Positions 16,854 through 25,154 of a stretch of 64,000 nt of DNA are shown piece after piece. Within the stretch, counting starts at the first letter, position 1; the number at the start of each line of letters is the position of its first letter. Both the position numbers and the translations under genes were made by a program. The notes under the pieces were generated by a model that was given only the letters and a program-made list of their open reading frames with translations, was not told the origin of the DNA and did no database searches. The DNA is from Flavobacterium sp. (GTDB taxonomy: Bacteria; Bacteroidota; Bacteroidia; Flavobacteriales; Flavobacteriaceae): NCBI GenBank assembly GCA_023259675.1, contig JALRGT010000004.1, positions 62,001-126,000 of the forward strand. The letters run 5' to 3'.

Positions 16854-19800
16854 ATGAAATTGTTTTCAGATAATCATTTTATTCAAAATAAAATCCCGGT
16901 TTACTTACTATTAACCATATTGTTGCAGTCGTGTGCCACTCATCACGCACAATATGGAAATAAAATTACAGATCGATTAGCTATAAACGCAGTTGATACT
17001 TCAAAAATTGCCCATACTTTTTTCTTAATTGGTGATGCGGGAAATAGTGATCAAGTTATATCAAAAAATACGCTGAATCAACTTCATGAACAATTATTAC
17101 AAGCCAATAATAATGCTACTTTACTCTTTCTAGGAGATAATATCTATCCAAAGGGAATGCCTAGCAAGGAAGATAAGATTAATTACAATATTGCAGAAAA
17201 AAAACTATTAAATCAACTTGAAATTACAAAAGAATTTAAAGGACAAACCATTTTTATTCCAGGTAACCATGATTGGTATAACGGGATAAAAGGACTGAGA
17301 AGACAAGAAAAAATAGTTACTGATTATTTAAAAGACAAGAAATCATTTTTACCCAGAAACACTTGTGCAATAGACAATGTGAAAATAAATGATTTCACTA
17401 CCCTAATTACAATTGACAGTCAATGGTTTTTGGAAGACTGGGATAAGATTCCAACAATAAATGAAGATTGTGACATAAAATCTAGAGAATCATTATTTGA
17501 AGAATTAGAAAATGTATTAAATAAAAACAAAGAAAAAACCGTAATCTTGGCATTGCATCATCCGTTGATGAGTAATGGATCACATGGTGGACAATTTTCA
17601 ATTAAAAAGCAACTTTTTCCATTAGAACAAAAAATTCCGCTTCCTGTAATTGGCTCAGTAATCAACTTTATTAGAAAAACTTCGGGAATAAGTCCTCAAG
17701 ATATCCAAAACAAACAATATACAATATTTGCAAAACGAATAAAAACAATTCTACAAAGTCAAGAAAATGTTATTGTGGTCTCTGGACACGACCATAATTT
17801 ACAGTACATCGATCATGAAAATATAAAACAAATAATAAGTGGCGCTGGGTCTAAGTCGGAAGCTGCTAAAGCTGTTTATCCTAATGATTTTTCATATGGA
17901 AAAAATGGATTTGCATCGGTGAATGTTTACAATAATGGAAAAGTGACTGTTTCCTTTTTTGGTCAAGAAAACAACCAAAATAAACTTCTTTTTGAGAAAA
18001 CTATTTTATTTCCAAAAAAAGAAGTGCAATTAGAATATCCAACTCACTTTCCTCCAATAACAAAATCTTCTGTTTACACACCAGATATGGTTAATAAAAG
18101 TAAAGCCCATAACTTTCTATTAGGAACGCATTACCGCAACTATTACGGAATGCCGATTAATGCAAAAACAGCTTTACTAGACACTTTATACGGTGGATTA
18201 AACCCTGATATTGCCGGTGGAGGACATCAATCAAAATCACTGCGTCTTATTGATAAAAACGGAAAGGAATATGTAATGAGAGCCGTAAAGAAAAGTGCTT
18301 CCCGTTTTCTACAAAGTGTAGCGTTTAAAGATCAATATGTAGAAAATGAATTTGAAAACACAGCTGCAGAAGATTTTCTATATGATTTTTATACTACATC
18401 TCATCCTTATACATCACTTGCCATTGGTAGTATGGCAGATAAAACAGGTGTATCTCATACCAATCCGGAATTGTATTACATCCCAAAACAAAATAGCTTA
18501 CAGGAATTCAACATCAATTTTGGAGATGAATTATACTTAGTGGAGGAAAGACCTTCGGATAGTCAAAAAAAATTAAAAAGTTTTGGGAGTCCAAATTCAA
18601 TCATTGGTACTGAAGACGTATTAGAAAACTTGGTTAAAGATGAAAAATATTCAATTGATGAAAATGAATACATAAAAGCACGCTTATTTGACATGCTAAT
18701 CGGAGATTGGGACAGACATTATGACCAATGGCGTTGGGGAGAATATAATGAAGACAAAAAAGTAGTTTATAAACCTATTCCCAGAGATAGAGATCAAGCT
18801 TTTTCAAAATATGATGGTGCTTTACTTTCCTTCATAATGAAAATACCGGCATTGCGACACATGCAAAGTTTTAAAGAAGATATCAGAAATGTAAAATGGT
18901 TCAATCGAGAACCTTATCCATTAGACTTGGCTTTTTTAAAAACTGCCTCTGAAAAAGAATGGATTGCTGAAGCAAAATACATTCAAAAAAATCTTTCGGA
19001 TGAAGCTATTGAGAATGCTTTCCTAAATTTACCAAAAGAGGTTCAAGATAATAATATTGCCGAAATTAAAGCAAAATTAAAATCAAGAAAAGCCCATTTA
19101 ATAGATTATGCTACTCAATATTACAAAGTATTACAAAAAACAGTCTTGATAGTTGGCACTAATAAAAAAGATAGATTTGTTGTGAATCACATCTCAAAAA
19201 ACAACCTTGAGATAGCTGCTTATCGATTAAAAAAAGAGGGGGAAGAATTAATAAGCAAAAAGACTTATACTGATTCTCGCACTAAAAATATTTGGATTTA
19301 TGGCTTGGATGATGATGACGAATTTGAAGTAAAAGGAAATTCTAAATCAAGAATAAGTATTAAACTTATTGGTGGTCAAAATAATGATGTATACACTGTT
19401 GAAAACGGAAAAAAAATTAAAATATTCGATTTTGACACAAATAAAAACACATTCAATATCGATTCTAAAACTCAAAAAAAATTGAGTAATGATTATGAAA
19501 CGAACCTTTACGATTATAACAAACCCAAGTACAATGCTTTTGCAGGATTTCCTTCAATAGGATTCAATCCTGATGATGGAATAAAACTGGGGATAAATCC
19601 AAATTATACCATTAATCATTTCAACAGAAATCCATATACTTTAAAACACAATCTAAAAGCAAATTATTATTTTGCGACAAGTGGCTTTGAAATTCTTTAT
19701 AATTTGTCAGTTCCAAAACTAATTGGAAATTGGAATTTTGATTTAGAAACACAATTTACCAGTCCCAATTTTGCCATTAATTATTTTGGCAAAGGAAATG

Positions 19801-20579
19801 AAACCCTAAATAATGATGAAATTAGTGGTATGGATTATAATCGTGTTCGTATCAAAATTGCTAAAGTAGCTCCTCAAATAATGAAACTTGGCCGTTTTGG
19901 AAATTCGATCACAATTCAAACTGTTTTTGAAAACATTGATGTTGAAAAAACAAATGATCGATTTATTGCTATTACAAATGATGTAAACCCAAACGTATTT
20001 GTAAACCAACAATTTATGGGAACCAGTTTAAATTATAGCTATGAAAATTATGATAATGCTTCGCTGCCCACAATGGGAATGGGATTTTCAATTACTGGAA
20101 GTTGGAAAATAAATCTTACTGACACAAATCGAAATTTCCCTACAGTAGAATCAAAACTTAATTTTAATCATAAAATTGATGCCCAAGGCAAACTTGTTTT
20201 GGCAACATTACTAAAAGGAAAAATGATTTTGAATAATAATTTTGAATTCTATCAAGGTGCAACATTGGGTGGTGATTATGACCTAAGAGGTTTTAGAAAC
20301 GAACGCTTTGTGGGAAATCAATCCTTTTTTCAAAGTAGTGATTTGAGATGGAATCTAGGAAAAATTAGAGAAAGCATTATACCTATGACTTATGGAGTTT
20401 TGGGAGGATTTGACTATGGTAGAGTCTGGTTAAATGACGAAAAATCAAACAAATGGCATCAATCTTTTGGTGGAGGATTATGGCTCAACGGACTAAATGT
20501 AATTACTGCAAAAATCAGTTATTTTAAAAGCCCGGAAGATGATGGTCGAATCAGTTTTGGATTAGGGTTTGGATTTTAG
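16854..20579 (+). CDS. Lipoprotein metallophosphoesterase fused to a kinase-like segment and a C-terminal outer-membrane beta-barrel
   Basis: A 1241-residue protein. A lipoprotein signal peptide with lipobox LQSC lies near residue 27. A calcineurin-type metallophosphoesterase spans about 55-400 with the full motif set: GDAG at 60-63, GDNIYP, GNHD at 137-140, ALHHPLM and GHDH at 311-314. A middle part (about 430-760) contains LIGDWDRHYDQWRW (from residue 616) and KPIPRDRDQAF, a pattern recalling kinase-like D-x-x-x-x-(N/Q)...D cores such as CotH/HipA. A region from about 900 ends in a beta-barrel of the BamA/Omp85 surface-antigen type, with final residues ISFGLGFGF and a C-terminal Phe as usual for barrels. 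It probably displays a phosphoesterase at the outer membrane. Its 3' end overlaps the next, convergent gene by 18 bp. Domain order is clear; substrate is unknown. Confidence 0.83.
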   Translation: MKLFSDNHFIQNKIPVYLLLTILLQSCATHHAQYGNKITDRLAINAVDTSKIAHTFFLIGDAGNSDQVISKNTLNQLHEQLLQANNNATLLFLGDNIYPKGMPSKEDKINYNIAEKKLLNQLEITKEFKGQTIFIPGNHDWYNGIKGLRRQEKIVTDYLKDKKSFLPRNTCAIDNVKINDFTTLITIDSQWFLEDWDKIPTINEDCDIKSRESLFEELENVLNKNKEKTVILALHHPLMSNGSHGGQFSIKKQLFPLEQKIPLPVIGSVINFIRKTSGISPQDIQNKQYTIFAKRIKTILQSQENVIVVSGHDHNLQYIDHENIKQIISGAGSKSEAAKAVYPNDFSYGKNGFASVNVYNNGKVTVSFFGQENNQNKLLFEKTILFPKKEVQLEYPTHFPPITKSSVYTPDMVNKSKAHNFLLGTHYRNYYGMPINAKTALLDTLYGGLNPDIAGGGHQSKSLRLIDKNGKEYVMRAVKKSASRFLQSVAFKDQYVENEFENTAAEDFLYDFYTTSHPYTSLAIGSMADKTGVSHTNPELYYIPKQNSLQEFNINFGDELYLVEERPSDSQKKLKSFGSPNSIIGTEDVLENLVKDEKYSIDENEYIKARLFDMLIGDWDRHYDQWRWGEYNEDKKVVYKPIPRDRDQAFSKYDGALLSFIMKIPALRHMQSFKEDIRNVKWFNREPYPLDLAFLKTASEKEWIAEAKYIQKNLSDEAIENAFLNLPKEVQDNNIAEIKAKLKSRKAHLIDYATQYYKVLQKTVLIVGTNKKDRFVVNHISKNNLEIAAYRLKKEGEELISKKTYTDSRTKNIWIYGLDDDDEFEVKGNSKSRISIKLIGGQNNDVYTVENGKKIKIFDFDTNKNTFNIDSKTQKKLSNDYETNLYDYNKPKYNAFAGFPSIGFNPDDGIKLGINPNYTINHFNRNPYTLKHNLKANYYFATSGFEILYNLSVPKLIGNWNFDLETQFTSPNFAINYFGKGNETLNNDEISGMDYNRVRIKIAKVAPQIMKLGRFGNSITIQTVFENIDVEKTNDRFIAITNDVNPNVFVNQQFMGTSLNYSYENYDNASLPTMGMGFSITGSWKINLTDTNRNFPTVESKLNFNHKIDAQGKLVLATLLKGKMILNNNFEFYQGATLGGDYDLRGFRNERFVGNQSFFQSSDLRWNLGKIRESIIPMTYGVLGGFDYGRVWLNDEKSNKWHQSFGGGLWLNGLNVITAKISYFKSPEDDGRISFGLGFGF

Positions 20580-21440
20580 CTTATCAATGGAAACTTCATA
20601 AACTGCGCCACCTATTTTATGAACCCTTTCATCTGAAATAAATACTGTTTTATTGTCTTTAAAACAAACCCCTTCCTTTTGTGAATAGTGTTTTAGATCC
20701 AGTTCACTGACAGTTCCGGAGAAAAAATTATCATTTTTAAAATTTTCAAATAACCAAAGTTTACTATGACTTAAAAGCACAACTTTAGAATCATCTGAAC
20801 TTATTGCAGCACTAGTAATAACACAAGTATCATAATCATTACAAGTCTTAAATTCACCCATTAATTTGGCATCATGAAATCCTGGTTTATTTGGAATTTT
20901 ATATAATAATGTAGTACCATCAAAACCCTTACTTCTATTTTTCGTAAACAGATAAAAATGGTTGTTAAATTCAAAAAAACTCTCTACATCATATAGCAAT
21001 TCATTCTTTTGGGGAGGGAAATCATTTTGTTCTGGATAAGCAAAAGATACTTTGTAGACTATATCTGTTTCTTTATTGCCCAAGGAATCTTTTGCAATTT
21101 TGTAAATACACAAATCTGTTCTTGAATTATTATTATTTCCAAAATCACCTATATATAAATTTCCATCTTTATCCTTAGTAATATCTTCCCAATCGACATT
21201 TTTTACTTTCTTAATTGTTACAGTATTTATGACATTTCCCTTCATGTCAATACCATAGATCTCATTCTTGTTCCCGCTATCCTCAATAACCCACAGTAAA
21301 TCTAATTTTTGTGAATAGCTAATTCCTGAAACCTCATCCATTTTTTTTGGAAATAAATAAATAGCGGTCATTTTTTCAGCTTCCTTTTGACAGGAAAACG
21401 ACATCAAAATAGTTGAAAACATCAAAATATACTTTTTCAT
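20562..21440 (-). CDS. Beta-propeller-like lipoprotein
   Basis: A 292-residue lipoprotein: MKKYILMFSTILMSFSC gives a signal peptide ending at a lipobox Cys. The ATG at 21440 was chosen because a longer frame from a TTG at 21476 would add 12 residues before the signal. The body has repeated strand patterns (VSGISYSQKLDLLWVIEDSGN, VDWEDITKDKDGNLYIGDFGN, LYKIPN, LWLFENFKND, GVCFKDNKTVFISDER) typical of SMP-30/SdiA-regulated-type beta-propellers. Several acidic loops could bind calcium. It follows the unrecognised kinase-like gene on the same strand (32-bp gap), suggesting co-transcription, and its end overlaps the convergent phosphoesterase-barrel gene. The function is unknown. Confidence 0.75.
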   Translation of the reverse strand: MKKYILMFSTILMSFSCQKEAEKMTAIYLFPKKMDEVSGISYSQKLDLLWVIEDSGNKNEIYGIDMKGNVINTVTIKKVKNVDWEDITKDKDGNLYIGDFGNNNNSRTDLCIYKIAKDSLGNKETDIVYKVSFAYPEQNDFPPQKNELLYDVESFFEFNNHFYLFTKNRSKGFDGTTLLYKIPNKPGFHDAKLMGEFKTCNDYDTCVITSAAISSDDSKVVLLSHSKLWLFENFKNDNFFSGTVSELDLKHYSQKEGVCFKDNKTVFISDERVHKIGGAVYEVSIDKLKSKP

Positions 21441-21470
21441 GTTTCGAAAAGCTAAAGTGTTAAAAAACAG

Positions 21471-21560
21471 AATCAAATAAAATTGGTATTCTTGAAATTG
21501 CGGGTAATAAATTCAAACGCGGCACTCATAATATCTCCCATAGATTTAGCTTTTTTAAAT
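21471..21560. repeat. Direct repeat, right copy (partner at 13075-13164)
   Basis: This is the 3' end of the gene at 21473-22528, including its stop codon. It is about 90 percent identical by eye to 13075-13164. Together the two copies bracket four genes. Confidence 0.85.
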
Positions 21561-22528
21561 TTTAAATCATTGGTATAACGATACAATTCTAATTTCAATT
21601 GATTTAAATGCTCCTCAGTTGATATTCTATCATTACTCATGATAGTCAATAACCTTTTCACTCGATTGGCAGACGAATGGATTCTTTTGGCAAAAGCAGC
21701 TCGCTCTTCATTTTTATATTGCTCAATCGAACTGTCTTGAAGTTTTCCTTTTACTAAATCTATCATTGGGAAATTTTCCTTGAAAAATTGGGGACGATAC
21801 ACTTTAAAATTTCCTTCATAACACTGTTGATCAAAATCAATTGGTCGAATTTTATATACCACTTGATCAAAATCATGAATTGGTACAATCACATAATTAT
21901 AGGCTCTCATATCGCCTAAAAGTCGAATCATGCAACGCTCATTAAACTTTACAAATTCTTTTGCAATTTGGGCTTTTTCAGTTTCGGAACAATGATCCAA
22001 AAAATTATTCATGAACACATCTCCAGGAATCCCCATAATATGTTCCTCTACCAGTGTATCCTTATAAACCAGAAAATTAATTTTATCAGGAGATAATATG
22101 TGTTCAAATTCTAAACCATAGATTCGGGAAGCATCGGCTTTTTTTACATAAAAATGAGTGTAATTATCATTTAGAATGTTACGGACTTTTATGCGAAATG
22201 GTTTTGAATTTCCAAATGTGCAATAATCAATTGAATCAACATTTAAAAATTTAAGTATATCCAAATTCCCATCCGAATGCAGAAGTGAATATATTTTTTT
22301 TAAAGTCAAATCGATTTCATTTCTCTCATATTCACTATAATAAACACGAACCCATAAAGTATCCTTATCTTGTTTATCGTACACATTTATAGAGCCTGAA
22401 AAACGCGTAAAATCATCATAAGAAATTGAAACTTTAGAAATACGGTCAAACCTCTCCAAATATTCAAAAAGAGGATCAACAATAGGGTAACTTGGTTTTT
22501 TAAAATGCATTAATGGCTCACTCATCAT
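21473..22528 (-). CDS. Unrecognised conserved-looking protein with a kinase-like motif
   Basis: A 351-residue soluble protein that I cannot place in a named family. No signal peptide or membrane helix is visible. A central part reads FNERCMIRLLGDMRAYNYVIVPIHDFDQVVYKIRPIDFDQQ; the order GDxRxxN followed by (R)PIDFDQ is like the catalytic-loop and metal-binding aspartates of HipA/phosphoinositide-kinase-like folds. That is an inference from a short motif only. The C-terminal part is basic and helical (RYTNDLKFKKAKSMGDIMSAAFE). Its 3' end exists a second time at 13077-13206. The lipoprotein gene follows 32 bp downstream. A TAnnTTTG box lies 15 bp before the start. Confidence 0.7.
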   Translation of the reverse strand: MMSEPLMHFKKPSYPIVDPLFEYLERFDRISKVSISYDDFTRFSGSINVYDKQDKDTLWVRVYYSEYERNEIDLTLKKIYSLLHSDGNLDILKFLNVDSIDYCTFGNSKPFRIKVRNILNDNYTHFYVKKADASRIYGLEFEHILSPDKINFLVYKDTLVEEHIMGIPGDVFMNNFLDHCSETEKAQIAKEFVKFNERCMIRLLGDMRAYNYVIVPIHDFDQVVYKIRPIDFDQQCYEGNFKVYRPQFFKENFPMIDLVKGKLQDSSIEQYKNEERAAFAKRIHSSANRVKRLLTIMSNDRISTEEHLNQLKLELYRYTNDLKFKKAKSMGDIMSAAFEFITRNFKNTNFI

Positions 22529-22543
22529 GGGGTGTATTTAATG

Positions 22544-22551
22544 CAAATTTA
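22544..22551 (-). promoter_or_regulatory. Predicted -7 box of the kinase-like gene
   Basis: TAAATTTG on the minus strand, 15 bases before the start at 22528. A possible -33 TTTG lies at 22578-22581, slightly farther than usual. Confidence 0.5.
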
Positions 22552-22793
22552 CATTAAAATTTTCACTTCATTTTTTTCAAAATATTCTTTTATAACATTC
22601 CAAATCATTTTATAAACGCTACACTTTATACCAAACTAATTAAAACATATAAAAAGATTACAATTCTCCAAATAGCACAATTTAATAATCCATAAAAACT
22701 GTTTAAATAATTTCAAAGTGAACACATTCAATTCAATTGTTTTTATGTAATTTTCATAATTAGTTAAAAAAAAGAGATTTATATTATCTTTAC

Positions 22794-25133
22794 ATGATTA
22801 TGAAGCCATTAAACCTCATCATATATTCTATTTTTTGTTTTTGCAATACAACATTCTTTTTTGCACAATCTATCAATATTGATGATTCAAAAAATGCAGT
22901 TGAACTTACAGATATATTGACGAATAGTGGTTCTTGTGTTGAAGTTTCAAATGAAAATTCTTCAGGAGATACCTTCACGAGTGGACGTAACAGTCATGCT
23001 TATTTTAATAATCAAGGAGGAAATTTTCCTTTTGGAGAAGGTATAGTTTTAAGCACTTGGAGCAGTCCTAATTCTGTTGGACCTTTTGTGCGAAATAATG
23101 GTGGAGGAAACACTGCTTGGACAGGCGACACCGATTTAGACCTAGCTATAGGCATAAAATCAATCAATGCTACAGTGTTAGAATTTGATTTTATTCCTTT
23201 AACCAATTTTATTAGTTTCAATTACATCTTTGCTTCCAATGAATATCAAGATGATTTCCCTTGTAAATATTCTGATGGTTTTGCCTTTTTAATTAAAGAA
23301 AATGGCAGCCCGTCAACTTATCAAAACTTAGCAGTAATCCCAGGAACTTCAACAACGGTTTCTTCCACGAATATTCATCTTCCTATAAGTTATACTGATA
23401 GTTTTGGCACTACAACCACTTGTATTGCTCAAAATTCAAGTTATTTTGGCAACTTAAATACAGATACAACCAACTCTAGTCCAATAAATTATGCGGGGCA
23501 AACCAAGATTATGACTGCTCAAACAGCAGTTACGGCAGGAAACTCTTATCACATTAAACTAGTCATTGCCGATGATGAATTCCAATATTATGATTCTGCT
23601 GTTTTTATTGAAGCCGGTAGTTTTACCACAAAAATAGATTTGGGAAGCGATAGACTTTTAGCGACTGACAATGCAATTTGTTTTGGCGACAAATATATCA
23701 TCGACACAAAACTACCTTCCAGTTATTCTTACAAATGGTTTAAAAACAACGTCTTGATTCCTGAAGCAACAAATCCTTCCTATGAAGTTAGCGACGCTGG
23801 AATCTATAAAGTGGAAATCACTTTAAATCCAACATTATGTCTTGCCACTAACGAAATTAAAATTGAATATACTCCAGAAATTGTATTGAACAACACTACA
23901 TTAGTACAATGCGACGATAATACGGATGGCATCACTTTTTTTGATTTAACTAAAGCAGATAATCGAATTAAAAATAATGATTCCAGTTTGAATCCAGTCG
24001 TTTATTATGAATCTTTAGCAGATGCACAGACAGAATCAAATTCAATTACCAATGTTTCCGATTATCAAAACAAATCGATAAATCAAATTGTTATTGCTCG
24101 TGTTTCAAACAATTATGGTTGTGTAAATTTTGCCGAACTGCAACTTCAAACTTCTACCATTTCTATAGCACCACAAAATCCAATTGAAACTTGTGATGGT
24201 GATGCTTCTTTAGATGGGCTCTATTTTTTTGATTTAAATTTACAAGTGACCCCACAAATTTTAAATGGATTACCCTCAGGATTAACTGTTGAATATTACC
24301 TAAATAAAAATGATGCATTAATTCAAAACAATTCATTGCCCAATCTATTTTACAACACAACTCCTTACCAGCAAACCATTTATGCCCGAATCATAAACGG
24401 ACCTGATTGTTACACTATAACTCCAATCAGTCTTGTTATTAATACTTATAAAGCACCACCAGATACTGATTATATTTTATGTGATGGTGATAGTTTACTG
24501 ATTACAATCAATCAAGGTCTTCCAAATTATCAGTATTTATGGAGTACGGGAGCAACAACTAATTCTATTAGAGCAAATACGGCAGGAGTATATACCGTAA
24601 AAATCACCAATCCAAAAGGTTGTGAAGCCATACAGACTTTTAATGTTACTATTTCTCAAATCCCTACCATAACCGATGTAAAAATAAATGACCTTGAAGG
24701 AAATAAAAATTCAATATTAATAGAATACACAGGTACAGGAGATTATGAATTTTCTATAGACGACTCTTATTATCAAGACAGTCCATTATTTGAAGGAGTC
24801 GCCGCCGGAGAATATTCCGTATCCGCCCGTGATAAAAATGGTTGTGGACAAACATTACCCTTGCAAGTCTATGTCTTAGATTATCCTCGGTATTTTACTC
24901 CAAATGGCGACGGATTTAATGATGTTTGGCAAATTAAAAACCTTGATTTTTTACCAAAATCCACCATAACTATTTTTGACCGCTACGGGAAATTATTAAA
25001 GGAATTAAGCTCAACAGATAATGGTTGGAATGGTGTTTTTAACGGACATGAATTACCCGCAACTGATTATTGGTTTCATTTGACATTCGAAGACGGAAAA
25101 ATCATCAAAGGGCATTTTAGCCTTAAACGATAA
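22794..25133 (+). CDS. T9SS type B cargo with choice-of-anchor L domain
   Basis: A 779-residue exported protein. A signal peptide ends near AQSINIDDS (two possible starts, 22794 and 22800). Residues of about 30-280 match the choice-of-anchor L pattern: ELTDILTNSGSCVEVSN, IGIKSINATVLEFDFIP, FNYIFASNEYQDDFPC and DSAVFIEAGSF. Several immunoglobulin-like or PKD-like repeats with paired Cys follow (TLVQCDDNTDGITFFDLT). The last 85 residues are the type B sorting domain: YFTPNGDGFNDVW, ITIFDRYGKLLKEL and DYWFHLTFEDG up to GHFSLKR. It should be secreted by the type IX system to the surface or medium, where it may act as an adhesin. It is followed 21 bp later by a second T9SS giant. No enzymatic domain was seen. 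Confidence 0.88.
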   Translation: MIMKPLNLIIYSIFCFCNTTFFFAQSINIDDSKNAVELTDILTNSGSCVEVSNENSSGDTFTSGRNSHAYFNNQGGNFPFGEGIVLSTWSSPNSVGPFVRNNGGGNTAWTGDTDLDLAIGIKSINATVLEFDFIPLTNFISFNYIFASNEYQDDFPCKYSDGFAFLIKENGSPSTYQNLAVIPGTSTTVSSTNIHLPISYTDSFGTTTTCIAQNSSYFGNLNTDTTNSSPINYAGQTKIMTAQTAVTAGNSYHIKLVIADDEFQYYDSAVFIEAGSFTTKIDLGSDRLLATDNAICFGDKYIIDTKLPSSYSYKWFKNNVLIPEATNPSYEVSDAGIYKVEITLNPTLCLATNEIKIEYTPEIVLNNTTLVQCDDNTDGITFFDLTKADNRIKNNDSSLNPVVYYESLADAQTESNSITNVSDYQNKSINQIVIARVSNNYGCVNFAELQLQTSTISIAPQNPIETCDGDASLDGLYFFDLNLQVTPQILNGLPSGLTVEYYLNKNDALIQNNSLPNLFYNTTPYQQTIYARIINGPDCYTITPISLVINTYKAPPDTDYILCDGDSLLITINQGLPNYQYLWSTGATTNSIRANTAGVYTVKITNPKGCEAIQTFNVTISQIPTITDVKINDLEGNKNSILIEYTGTGDYEFSIDDSYYQDSPLFEGVAAGEYSVSARDKNGCGQTLPLQVYVLDYPRYFTPNGDGFNDVWQIKNLDFLPKSTITIFDRYGKLLKELSSTDNGWNGVFNGHELPATDYWFHLTFEDGKIIKGHFSLKR

Positions 25134-25154
25134 CTTAAATTTTCAATTTCAAAA

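Noticed and set aside
20562..21476. Longer start for the lipoprotein gene at 21476 (TTG)
   Set aside because: It would add 12 residues before a clean lipoprotein signal peptide. The ATG at 21440 is better.
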